From Bryobacterales bacterium (GTDB lineage Bacteria > Acidobacteriota > Terriglobia > Bryobacterales > UBA6623): a DNA stretch of 42,888 nucleotides. The stretch is taken from positions 1 to 42,888 of the forward strand of contig JAPOOG010000014.1 in the NCBI GenBank assembly GCA_026713545.1, in the 5' to 3' direction. Every line of letters begins with the position of its first letter. The first letter of the stretch is position 1. A program made the position numbers and the translations under genes. Below, in pieces: positions 1 through 6,807 of the stretch. Below the pieces are notes generated by a model, which was not told where the DNA came from, searched no databases, and worked only from the letters and a program-made list of their open reading frames with translations.

Positions 1-36
1 GAGGCTCCCGCCTCGACTTGCCGTACCGCCCGCAAC

Positions 37-504
37 TTGAACTCCGCAGAAAACTTCCGTCTTGACAACGCCATAGCACCTCTCTCCGATCACTGTAAAA
101 AGATGCTTAGCTACTTGTCTCATTTTTGGGGTCCACTCCGCCCACTTGGAGCACGAGTGGTCATTTGTCAATTGTTTAGGAGCCGCCTGAACCAGCACTT
201 ACTACGGCTCAATGGTGAGTACCCATCCGAATCTGAGGAAGTCATTACAAGTTGTGAATGCCAGACGCTCCTTCACAGGATGATGGTCATCCATTCGCCC
301 GCTAGTCTTCCTGTGGTACACAACCAGACGGTCCTCCTATACCACGAGGGTACGGCTTCTGCTTGGGAAAGAGTTGACACAGCAGGGGCAGTCTTTCTGC
401 ATGCTCTGCGTGATCACGACCTAATTCCGGGCCAACTCTACGAGATCGTACGCCAGGATGATGGCACGCTCACCGTTAGAAGTAGCCCCGCAGCAAACAA
501 CTGA
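37..504 (+). CDS. Hypothetical protein, 155 aa, upstream partner of the GHKL ATPase
   Basis: I do not recognise this protein. The frame starts with TTG at 37 but stays open to the left edge of the window, so the gene may begin outside it; an ATG at 103 would give a 133-residue product. There is no signal peptide or membrane helix. The N-terminal half is rich in Leu, Arg and Cys (two cysteines in CECQ, near residue 75), and the C-terminal third reads as a compact alpha/beta unit (LYEIVRQDDGTLTVRSS at the end). Its stop lies 14 bases before the ATPase gene, which has its own good ribosome binding site, so the two are probably co-transcribed and may act together. Base composition is less GC-rich than that of the housekeeping genes to the right, consistent with an island next to ssrA. 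Confidence 0.6.
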   Translation: MNSAENFRLDNAIAPLSDHCKKMLSYLSHFWGPLRPLGARVVICQLFRSRLNQHLLRLNGEYPSESEEVITSCECQTLLHRMMVIHSPASLPVVHNQTVLLYHEGTASAWERVDTAGAVFLHALRDHDLIPGQLYEIVRQDDGTLTVRSSPAANN

Positions 505-518
505 GGAGAATCACTGCA

Positions 519-2069
519 ATGTCAATGCGACTGATCGTTGGTCCAGACGCCATTACCTCGTACAGGCGGCTTGACTACTCACCGTGGCACGCGATTGCTG
601 AGTTTGTCGACAACTCGACGCAATCGTATTTCGACAATCGGGATGAGCTTGATCAGCATATGAAGCATGAGGAGGACAAAATATTAAATGTCTCGGTCGT
701 TTACGATCGGTCTGACGATTTGTTGCGCGTAGCCGACAACGCCATGGGGATGTCAAGCACCGACCTCGAACACGCCCTCCACGTTGCACGCCCGCCTGTA
801 AATACCAATGGTCGGTCGAAGTACGGCATGGGGATGAAGACCGCGGCGTGCTGGCTTGGGAACCGATGGACGATCAAGACTAAGAAGCTCGGCGAATCCG
901 TTGAGCACACCGTGACTGTAGACGTAGACAAGGTGGCAGGGCAGCAGCCGGACAGCGTTGTATACACAAATGCACCGAAAGCAGCAGATCGTCACTACAC
1001 AATCATCGAGGTCAAAGCGATGAATCGGAGCTTTCAAGGTCGAACACTTGGCAAGATCGGCGATTTTCTGCGCTCAATGTACCGCTCAGACCTTCGCACC
1101 GGAATCCTCAACCTCCGGTGGAGGGGCCAGATCCTCACATGGGATTCATTGGAAGGACGCCTCTTGGTTTCGAGCGATGGCAAAAAGTATCGGAAGGACT
1201 TCTCATTCGATGTCGACGGCAAGACCGTGAAGGGGTGGGTTGGAATTCTCGATCCGGGCAGTCGCGCAGACGCCGGCTTCTCAATATTGCAAGCCAATCG
1301 CGTTCTCAGAGGATTTCCTGACGCTTGGCGACCTTCGGATCTTTATGGGCAGTTCCAAGGTTCCAATGATTTGGTCAACCAACGACTGGTCGGAGAAATC
1401 CACCTTGACGGCTTTGATGTGAGCCACACAAAGGACAACATTCTGTGGCGTGGTAGCCAAGAAGATGATGTGCAGGCGGGCCTGAAGACCCATTGCGCCA
1501 GCTATCGAGACTTCGCAAAAGATCGCCGCTTGGATGATAACGATCAAAGGGTTCCGAGCGAGGCGGATACCAAGGTGGCGCTAGATGACATCAAGAAAGA
1601 GCTTACGTCTCCTGAAATGGTCGACCAGATCAACATTAGCGTTATTCCCACACCGGAGATGATCCACGCCAGCAAGGAGAGGATTCTCAAGTCCGTAGTT
1701 GGCACGCGGACTGCAACCCAACAAGGGACAATCGGTTGCACGCCGCCGATTGCCTGGAAGATCTTTCTACAGAAGATGTCGCCGTATGACCCGTATGTCG
1801 TGAGCGATTCCACGTTGGGAAACGAAATTACCCTCGTTGTCAACCTGAACCATCCTTATTTTGCTACGCAACTGGGCGGCTTGGAGAGCGTACGCGACTA
1901 TCTTCGCCAGTGCGTTTACGATTCAGTGGCGGAATGGCAGGCACGTGCGAAAACTTCGAGGATTGATTCGGACACAATCAAGCTCCTTAAGGATCGACTT
2001 CTTCGCGTTCCATTGGAAATGGAATCGCACGATACCGATGAAGAGGCCCCGGAAGAATCGGATAGCTAA
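519..2069 (+). CDS. GHKL (Hsp90/MutL/MORC-like) ATPase, 516 aa
   Basis: ATP-binding protein of the GHKL superfamily. The N box is EFVDNSTQS (residues 28-36, with Glu28, Asp31 and Asn32 placed to bind Mg-ATP). The G1 box is DNAMGM (73-78), in which the first glycine of the usual DxGxG is Ala. The G2 box is GRSKYGMGMKTAA (98-110). A transducer-like region follows, with a segment DGFDVSHTKDNILW near residues 297-310 that is typical of MORC/MutL-like ATPases; the last 15 residues are acidic. There is no signal peptide, so it is cytoplasmic. AGGAG stands 8 bases before the ATG. Such stand-alone ATPases are known from restriction-modification and other defence contexts (prokaryotic MORC families), but no nuclease, methylase or helicase is visible beside it here, so a defence role is inference. 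Location just beyond the ssrA 3' end suggests horizontal acquisition. Confidence 0.8.
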   Translation: MSMRLIVGPDAITSYRRLDYSPWHAIAEFVDNSTQSYFDNRDELDQHMKHEEDKILNVSVVYDRSDDLLRVADNAMGMSSTDLEHALHVARPPVNTNGRSKYGMGMKTAACWLGNRWTIKTKKLGESVEHTVTVDVDKVAGQQPDSVVYTNAPKAADRHYTIIEVKAMNRSFQGRTLGKIGDFLRSMYRSDLRTGILNLRWRGQILTWDSLEGRLLVSSDGKKYRKDFSFDVDGKTVKGWVGILDPGSRADAGFSILQANRVLRGFPDAWRPSDLYGQFQGSNDLVNQRLVGEIHLDGFDVSHTKDNILWRGSQEDDVQAGLKTHCASYRDFAKDRRLDDNDQRVPSEADTKVALDDIKKELTSPEMVDQINISVIPTPEMIHASKERILKSVVGTRTATQQGTIGCTPPIAWKIFLQKMSPYDPYVVSDSTLGNEITLVVNLNHPYFATQLGGLESVRDYLRQCVYDSVAEWQARAKTSRIDSDTIKLLKDRLLRVPLEMESHDTDEEAPEESDS

Positions 2070-2757
2070 GACAAGTCGGGGCTACAGTACTTGATCGACA
2101 GCCATGTGCAGCACCGCTGTGACACGCGTGGCTCGCAGAAATCGGAATCGATCAGCCTAGCAATCTTTAGCCGGCAGGGGCTGTGAGAGTAACGGCGCGA
2201 GCCGAGGGCTACCGTTTCGACCGCTCAACCGACTGCAGTGGGCCGTTGTCTCAAGTGCCTACGAGATGAGGCAGGGTCAGTATCAGCCGAGGCGAAGCCT
2301 AGCAGTTACATTCGGGTTATGCGGTCTGGTATGTGCATGTTGGAGACGAACCGGCCAGCAGGGCACAAGCTGCTGGGGTGGCTGCCAGCGCGGCCCGGCA
2401 GTTCACGCAGCATCCGACGAAGGCAACCGTTGTTTACAGATCCGATGCTATCAAGTTTGACAGGGACACAACCGTTGAAACCGCTCAATAGACCGTCATC
2501 TTTACGGTCCAAGCAACTCGCCGCTTCCGAAGGATGGTGCATTTGCGACGAAAGAGTACCCAAGCGCAGGTGAGAGGTCACGCTCCGTAAGCCACTCGCA
2601 GCTGCACTGACGGTTGCTGACAGGTATCGTTCTTGCGAATCGTGGCCTAACGATTTGACGATCCCAACAACTAGCTTGTACAGTTGGAAACTACAAGGTG
2701 TTCAATCTGTATCTCTTAGCCTAAGCAATTGATTATAAAATGTTTACAGAACAAATG
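2070..2757. other. Gene-poor stretch between ATPase gene and ssrA 3' end
   Basis: No convincing gene, integrase or IS was found in this 688-base stretch. The last 60 bases (about 2695-2757) are clearly AT-rich compared with the surroundings and directly abut the CCA-encoding 3' end of ssrA. That is where the junction of an integrated element would be expected. One open stretch (2303-2491, plus strand) looks faintly coding and is listed separately. Confidence 0.5.
2303..2491 (+). pseudogene. Possible gene remnant, 62 codons without start codon
   Basis: Between in-frame stops at 2300 and 2489 the plus strand reads as a protein-like segment (it includes YAVWYVHVGDEPASRAQ and TKATVVYRSDAIKFDRD) with balanced composition and alternating hydrophobic residues, unlike the other frames here. 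No ATG, GTG or TTG start with a ribosome binding site precedes it. After the TAG the frame continues open for about 30 codons. It may be a decayed gene of the island; the family is not recognised. Confidence 0.2.
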
Positions 2758-3108
2758 TGGTGGAGGCGGCGGGAGTCGAACCCGCGTCCGGAATAGTCCT
2801 CCATGGAGAGCCTACATACTTAGTCCGCTCGAAAGTCTCGACCGGTTCGTTGGAACGGACACGCCTGAACCGGTCCAGCCCGATTGTGTGTCAGCCTTGC
2901 GCTCCGGACAGAAGCCTGGGGCCCATCCCGCCAGATGACGCTCCACGCCCCCATGCGGGCCTGTGGACGCGAGCGGCTGCCTGATCAGGCAGCGTATGCT
3001 AACGAATTATCGTTGGCAGTTGTTGTTTTTCCGATCGTTTTACGGGAGCTCGGAACCCGATATGCCTCTCCACGACGGAAGCAATCCCGTCGAATCCGTT
3101 ACGCCCCC
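2758..3108 (-). ncRNA. ssrA: tmRNA (transfer-messenger RNA)
   Basis: One-piece tmRNA, 351 nt, which rescues stalled ribosomes with SmpB and tags the unfinished protein for proteolysis. On the minus strand the 5' end GGGGGCG (3108-3102) pairs with CGCCTCC just before ACCA (2768-2758) to form the 7-bp acceptor stem, and the T-arm GGTTCGACTCC follows the usual pattern. The mRNA-like part lies at 3017-2985: GCC AAC GAT AAT TCG TTA GCA TAC GCT GCC TGA, giving the tag ANDNSLAYAA after the alanine carried by the tmRNA itself. The conserved 5' segment GTAACGGATTCGACGG is present. The CCA end is encoded. No strong terminator follows the 3' end; AT-rich sequence starts at once. Confidence 0.97.
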
Positions 3109-3149
3109 ACACTCGAATCAGGGGGAAGAGAACGTGCTCTTCTCCCTAT

Positions 3150-3155
3150 ATTGTA
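3150..3155 (-). promoter_or_regulatory. Candidate -10 element for ssrA
   Basis: The minus strand reads TACAAT here, about 42 bases before the mature 5' end of the tmRNA. Transcription would then start in a leader removed by RNase P. No good -35 hexamer is seen at 16-18 bases, so this is only a candidate. Confidence 0.3.
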
Positions 3156-3206
3156 ACGGCGGTGTCGAGGCCGGCTTCGATCCTTCCGCCGATGGAGCAG
3201 CGCCGG

Positions 3207-3471
3207 CGCGTGCGAGAGAAGGCTGTCGGGGCGAGGCGCGAGCCGGGCGGAGGAAAAAGGCGCGCGCAACACGGCCTGTAAGGTTTTTCACGAATCACGA
3301 GACACGAGACACGGCCTTTCCCGAATCACGCCGTTTCCCGTTCCCCGGCCGTCAAACATTTCTTCTGGAGCAAACCAGATCCCCTGCCCATGGTTTTCAC
3401 GAGACACGAATCACGAGACACGAAACACGGCCTTTTTCTCGCGTGCTGCGGCCGTCAAGTGGTGAGTAATG
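3207..3471 (+). repeat. Dispersed mosaic repeat, copy A (two heptamer arrays)
   Basis: This copy fills the space between ssrA and the 3' end of ubiX. It holds two arrays of a 7-bp unit: CACGAAT, CACGAGA, CACGAGA, CACGGCC (3289-3316) and CACGAGA, CACGAAT, CACGAGA, CACGAAA, CACGGCC (3398-3432). The left flank (about 3234-3288, including GAGCCGGGCGGAGGAAAAAG) matches copy D (9793-9837) almost base for base, and both copies end in GGTGAGYAATG. No coding function is apparent. Confidence 0.9.
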
Positions 3472-3480
3472 CAGGTTGGT

Positions 3481-4044
3481 TCAGGCTCCGTCCCAGCGAT
3501 GCGCGTCGCCGGGGGGAAGCCCCAGCAGATCGAGAATGCGGTTGACGCCGTGATCGACCAGGTCGTCGATGCTCTCCGGTTTCGTGTAGAACGCGGGCAG
3601 GGGCGGAGCGATCACGGCCCCCATTTCCGTCAACGAAACCATCGTCCGCAAGTGGCCGAGATGAAAGGGCGACTCCCGGACAGCCAGAATCAGAGGCCGC
3701 CGTTCCTTGAGCGTCACGTCGGCGGCGCGCACCAGGAGATTGGACGTGATTCCGGCGGCAATGGCCGACATCGTGTGGACCGAGCAGGGCGCGACCACCA
3801 TGGCGTCGATGGGATACGAGCCGCTCGCGATGGACGCCCCGATGGCGTCGACGAAATGCCAGTGGGTCGCCAGGGCCTTGATGTCCTTGGCGCTGAGCCC
3901 GGTCTCGTGGAAGAGGGTCTTCTCACCCGGCCGCGAGAGCACCGCGTGCGTCTCGACGTCGGGGAGCTTCGCCAGCTTCTCGAGCAGTCGGACGCCGTAG
4001 ATCGTGCCGCTGGCGCCGCTAATCCCGACGATGATCCGGGTCAT
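3481..4044 (-). CDS. ubiX: Flavin prenyltransferase UbiX
   Basis: UbiX, 187 aa, makes prenylated FMN, the cofactor of UbiD-type decarboxylases, from dimethylallyl phosphate and FMNH2. The FMN-binding motif GISGASG is at residues 7-13. APCSVHTMSAIAAGI (85-99), the ADVTLKERRPL segment (108-118), REsP (123-126) and the C-terminal PAFY (150-153) are all family hallmarks, and the length is usual. The start chosen is ATG 4044, which begins exactly with the conserved MTRIIVGISG; the frame is open upstream but that part is repeat R2, which begins two bases before the ATG and leaves no recognisable ribosome binding site. No ubiD lies in the window. The gene is bracketed by different repeats: copy A downstream, R2 upstream. 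Confidence 0.95.
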   Translation of the reverse strand: MTRIIVGISGASGTIYGVRLLEKLAKLPDVETHAVLSRPGEKTLFHETGLSAKDIKALATHWHFVDAIGASIASGSYPIDAMVVAPCSVHTMSAIAAGITSNLLVRAADVTLKERRPLILAVRESPFHLGHLRTMVSLTEMGAVIAPPLPAFYTKPESIDDLVDHGVNRILDLLGLPPGDAHRWDGA

Positions 4045-4364
4045 GACAGTCCGTGGTGAAACCCCGCGTAGCACCGAGAGCGGCCCGCGTAGCACCGTAA
4101 ACGGCGCTGCGCTTGGCTGACAAGGCGCGGCGAGGAAGCATATTCGACCGAGGAGCAACACAGTTCAGCCGGGATGCATCGCCGCTTGAATGCAGCGGAG
4201 CTTTTACCACGGGCTGATAAGTCCCCAATGCCGTCCTTGATTGCCTTCAAGGCCCGGTTCTGCTCCTGAATCAGGCGGCCGGAGCCCTCGGCGGCAGGCT
4301 CCATTCTCTCATGCCGCGATTCGGCCTGCTTTTTCCATTCCTCGGCGAGTCGGCTGTCGACCAT
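4041..4364 (-). CDS. Doubtful small ORF running into repeat R2
   Basis: The first 49 codons (4364-4218) give a charged, helix-prone peptide (EEWKKQAESRHERMEPAAEG) that looks more coding than its surroundings. The remaining 58 codons are simply the translation of repeat R2 and overlap the ubiX start. It may be the stump of a small gene cut off by the arrival of R2, or chance. The frame is also open upstream towards 4460. No family is recognised. Confidence 0.2.
   Translation of the reverse strand: MVDSRLAEEWKKQAESRHERMEPAAEGSGRLIQEQNRALKAIKDGIGDLSARGKSSAAFKRRCIPAELCCSSVEYASSPRLVSQAQRRLRCYAGRSRCYAGFHHGLS
4047..4216 (-). repeat. Dispersed repeat R2, copy 1, abutting ubiX start codon
   Basis: About 170 bases that recur inverted at 36152-36309. 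Shared blocks include CAGTCCGTGGTGAAACCCC, GCGTAGCACCGAGAGCGG, GTTCAGCC, GGATGCATCGCCGCTTGAAT and GCTTTT-CCAC. Copy 1 carries an internal near-duplication of about 21 bases (CCGCGTAGCACCG occurs twice) that copy 2 lacks. It ends two bases from the ubiX ATG. The strand given is that of the ubiX side; which strand, if any, is functional is unknown. Confidence 0.85.
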
Positions 4365-4461
4365 CCGCGAACTTTCGTACGGTTTCGACCGTGGGCAATG
4401 CCGCCGCGTGTCCTGGCCCGGTCGGGAGCTTGCCGGAACAGGGCTCGTGTCTCCTTCGAAG

Positions 4462-5379
4462 TCAGTCCTTGGTGGTTCGGTTCAGGTCGTAGAGGCCGGG
4501 GACGCCTCGGATGTGGAGGTGGTTGAGAGTGCGGCGTTGCGGGTTGCGCCGCTCGAAGCCGGCCGAGGCGCCGCTGAGGTGGAGCGCGCGGGAATCCCGG
4601 GACCAACGGTATGCGAAGGAACGGCCGCCGCCCGGTTCGGATTCATGCAGCGACACGACCGTTTCGATCTCGCCGCTGTCGAACGACCATAGGTGCAGGC
4701 TGTAGAAGCTGGAGGCGGTGGCGCCCGATCGCAGCAAGGCGCCATGAGTGCGGTCGGGTGAAACGGCCAGGCTGTGGCCGGGGCCGACGTAGCTGAGGTT
4801 CCGCGTTTCCAGGTCGTAGAGGTAGAGCGAGCGCTCCGGCCGGAGGGTATCGTCGAACCAACTGTTCGCATAGCGGCGGAGCTTGTCCCGGACGGGCATC
4901 AACCAGGAATTCCGGCGTTCCAGCACGACGAACGTTTCGCCCCGGCGGCGGATGAATCGTGGCTGGTCGAAGACGATCGAGCCGGGCAGGCTGAGTTCTT
5001 CGAGAAAGCCATCGGTTTCCGACCAGAGGTAGAAGTGCCGCTCGGCGACCCGTCTCTCGCCTTCGTGGGATTGAATGACCCATCGGCCGCTCGATTCGTC
5101 GTGGTCGGTTGCCGCGACCCGGCCGCGGACCGCAACGCCCGGCGGCGTGGCGGGTGCGGTTTGCTCGGCAAGCGGGGTGCCGTTGGAAAACTCGCTGCGG
5201 TAGCCGGCCAGGGCCGGATGCGATTGATCGGTGAGGATCTCGGGAATATGTTCTTCCATGCCGGAGCCCCAGTTGCCGGGCCCGAGAACGGCGACGCACG
5301 AAGCGTGAATGGCCAGGGCGGGGAACAGAAGGGCAAGCAGAACGGCGAAGATCCAGCGCTTGGAACCGGCTGAGTGCAT
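4462..5379 (-). CDS. Secreted protein of unknown function, beta-propeller-like, 305 aa
   Basis: The protein begins with a clear signal peptide (residues about 1-27: basic SKRW, then FAVLLALLFPALAIHA, with the mature part starting around a Cys, so a lipoprotein is possible). The rest is soluble, with repeated short beta-strand segments such as RSLYLYDLETRNLSYVGPG and HSLAVSPDRTHGALLRSG, which resemble WD40/TolB-like propeller blades, but no named family can be given. ATG 5379 is preferred over an upstream TTG at 5397 because it places the basic signal-peptide start correctly; the ribosome binding site is weak either way. Repeats lie on both sides, so no operon partner is evident. Confidence 0.65.
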   Translation of the reverse strand: MHSAGSKRWIFAVLLALLFPALAIHASCVAVLGPGNWGSGMEEHIPEILTDQSHPALAGYRSEFSNGTPLAEQTAPATPPGVAVRGRVAATDHDESSGRWVIQSHEGERRVAERHFYLWSETDGFLEELSLPGSIVFDQPRFIRRRGETFVVLERRNSWLMPVRDKLRRYANSWFDDTLRPERSLYLYDLETRNLSYVGPGHSLAVSPDRTHGALLRSGATASSFYSLHLWSFDSGEIETVVSLHESEPGGGRSFAYRWSRDSRALHLSGASAGFERRNPQRRTLNHLHIRGVPGLYDLNRTTKD

Positions 5380-5611
5380 CACTTCATTCTGCAGCAAAAC
5401 ATGCCGGCGGAGGTTGACTGCGCCCGATCCGGTTGCAATTTGTGTGCGGACGATCTCATCGACGACAGGCGGGAGTCGCCTACCTGGAAGGCCGCGCTTC
5501 GGGGATTTGGAGTCCTGCGCAAGTTACTGGCAGTAGGCGGCGGGACGCCATGAATAGAACGGCGGCGCAGTCCGGAGCCTGGTGTCGAGAGCGCTAAGTG
5601 CCGGCGCAATG

Positions 5612-5747
5612 GGAGAAGTGCCCCTCACGAGACACGAGACACGAAACACAGCTTTTCCCTGTCCCTCCGGCGACTCCAAGGAGAGCAACCCCAAGCCCGG
5701 CCAACGGGTTTTCACGAAACACGAGACAAGAGACACGAGACACGTAT
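5612..5747 (+). repeat. Dispersed mosaic repeat, copy B (two heptamer arrays)
   Basis: Two heptamer arrays: CACGAGA, CACGAGA, CACGAAA, CACAGCT (5627-5654) and CACGAAA, CACGAGA, CAAGAGA, CACGAGA, CACGTAT (5713-5747). The spacer between them (CTTTTCCCTGTCCCTCCGGC, ACTCCAAGGAGAGCAAC, CCAACGGG) recurs between the third and fourth arrays of copy C (6226-6285), so B is a partial copy of C. Confidence 0.88.
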
Positions 5748-5763
5748 TTTTGATACCTCTTGG

Positions 5764-5788
5764 TACTGAAGCCCTTCAGTCTTTTTTT
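5764..5788 (+). terminator. Intrinsic terminator without an upstream gene
   Basis: ACTGAA-GCCC-TTCAGT forms a six-base stem with a four-base loop (5765-5780), followed by C and seven T (5782-5788). It has the form of a rho-independent terminator on the plus strand. No plus-strand gene lies upstream within the window's left part except across repeat B, which ends 17 bases earlier; it could end a transcript of the repeat or a readthrough RNA. Confidence 0.55.
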
Positions 5789-5889
5789 ACTGCCCCGGTC
5801 GGCCTAGCATGAGGTCAGGATGTCGGGAATCATCCGGATCGACTTGCCATCGGCGCGGCGCTCGCTGGGGCGGCGGCCGTCACCCAAGC

Positions 5890-6560
5890 CGGCAACACGG
5901 CCTGTAAGGTTTTCCGCGAGACACGAGACACGAAACACGGCTTTTATGCTTTTCACGAATCACGAGACGCGAATCACGGCCTTTGTGGCCGTTCGGGTCG
6001 CCATGGGCGCGCAAGGGTCGCACCACCAGGAACCGCCGTCCGGACCACTGCGCCCGTCGCCCCGTCACTGTTTCCCTGTTCACGATTGTTCACTATTGTT
6101 CACGATTGTTCGGCATTGTTCAGTAAAAAATATTACCCCTGAGCCAGTGTCCCTCTCCGTCCACACCGGCAACGCGGCCTGTAAGGTTCTTCACGAGACA
6201 CGAGGCACGAATCACGCAACATGGTTTTTCCCTGTCCCACCGGCGACTTCAAGGAGAGCAACACAAGCCCGACCAACGGGTTTTTCACGAATCACGAGAC
6301 ACGAGACACGGCTGTTATGGCTGCCCGAACCCTCGCGCCCGCCGGCAAGTCACTGCTTCTCTGCCCGGAATTGCCCGGCATTGCTCGGTAAAAAAATGTC
6401 CTGCGCCAGTGTCCTTGCCCCGTCAGCCGTTCTCGGTCGGTCTCGAGACGAGCGCCGTTCGCCGCTGCTCCCGTTGCCCTCCGGGCTCGTTCCTTTGCGG
6501 CGAACGCCAAACGAACCCATGCCGAGAAAGGAGGACGTTCGAGATTGCGCCGACAGCCCT
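5890..6560 (+). repeat. Dispersed mosaic repeat, copy C (longest; four heptamer and two decamer arrays)
   Basis: Heptamer arrays stand at 5915-5942, 5954-5981, 6192-6226 and 6286-6313. Decamer arrays stand at 6081-6120 (CACGATTGTT, CACTATTGTT, CACGATTGTT, CGGCATTGTT, then CAGTAAAAAA) and 6364-6383 (CCCGGAATTG, CCCGGCATTG, then CTCGGTAAAAAAATG). Each decamer array is followed by an A-tract and then a block with CCAGTGTCC. The last module (6384-6550, including GTTCTCGGTCGG and CCCATGCCGAGAAAG) is repeated closely, inverted, at 42353-42510 and in decayed form at 11713-11857. Confidence 0.92.
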
Positions 6561-6660
6561 GGCCCGCTATTTGACCGCTCTCCAAGCGGCTGATAGACTA
6601 AGGTTTCTGTAATCTTGAGCGGATTTGCGGTGGTGAGTGTGACCGCTTCTCGCTAAAGCA

Positions 6661-6807
6661 ATGCCCAAGCGAACGTATCAACCGAACCGAAGACAGCGAG
6701 CCAAGCGGCATGGTTTTCGCGCCAGAATGAAGTCTCCCGGTGGTCGGAAGGTGCTGGCGAATCGCCGGGCCAAGGGCCGGCATGTGCTCTCCGTCAGCTC
6801 CGAATGA
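6661..6807 (+). CDS. rpmH: 50S ribosomal protein L34
   Basis: A 48-residue, strongly basic protein starting [20 protein letters not shown], followed by [18 protein letters not shown], the L34 signature. It binds 23S rRNA in the large subunit. The gene stands first in the L34-RNase P-YidD-YidC cluster. Its 3' end overlaps the likely start of rnpA (ATG 6782) by 26 bases, indicating joint transcription and probable translational coupling. The C-terminal end (HVLSVSSE) is a few residues longer than in many L34 proteins. Confidence 0.96.
   Translation: MPKRTYQPNRRQRAKRHGFRARMKSPGGRKVLANRRAKGRHVLSVSSE

Larger units (their letters stand above)
5380..6660. other. 1.3-kb non-coding region made largely of repeats
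   Basis: This long gap separates the divergent secreted-protein gene and rpmH. It holds mosaic repeat copies B and C, an intrinsic terminator without an upstream gene, and two 10-bp tandem arrays. Open frames here on both strands are simple translations of the repeats. Although rpmH often neighbours dnaA and oriC, no dnaA and no TTATCCACA-like box was seen. Confidence 0.7.

Noticed and set aside
5915-6313. CRISPR array
   Set aside because: The 7-bp units are directly adjacent, without unique spacers of constant length, and no cas genes are present.
5820-6593. Open frame of 257 codons through repeat C
   Set aside because: The product is a translation of heptamer repeats (recurring RHETRNTAF-like words) with no ribosome binding site; the same words appear wherever the repeat occurs.
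5398-6660. Origin of replication next to rpmH
   Set aside because: The L34-YidC cluster often adjoins dnaA/oriC, but no dnaA gene, no DnaA boxes and no AT-rich unwinding region were seen.
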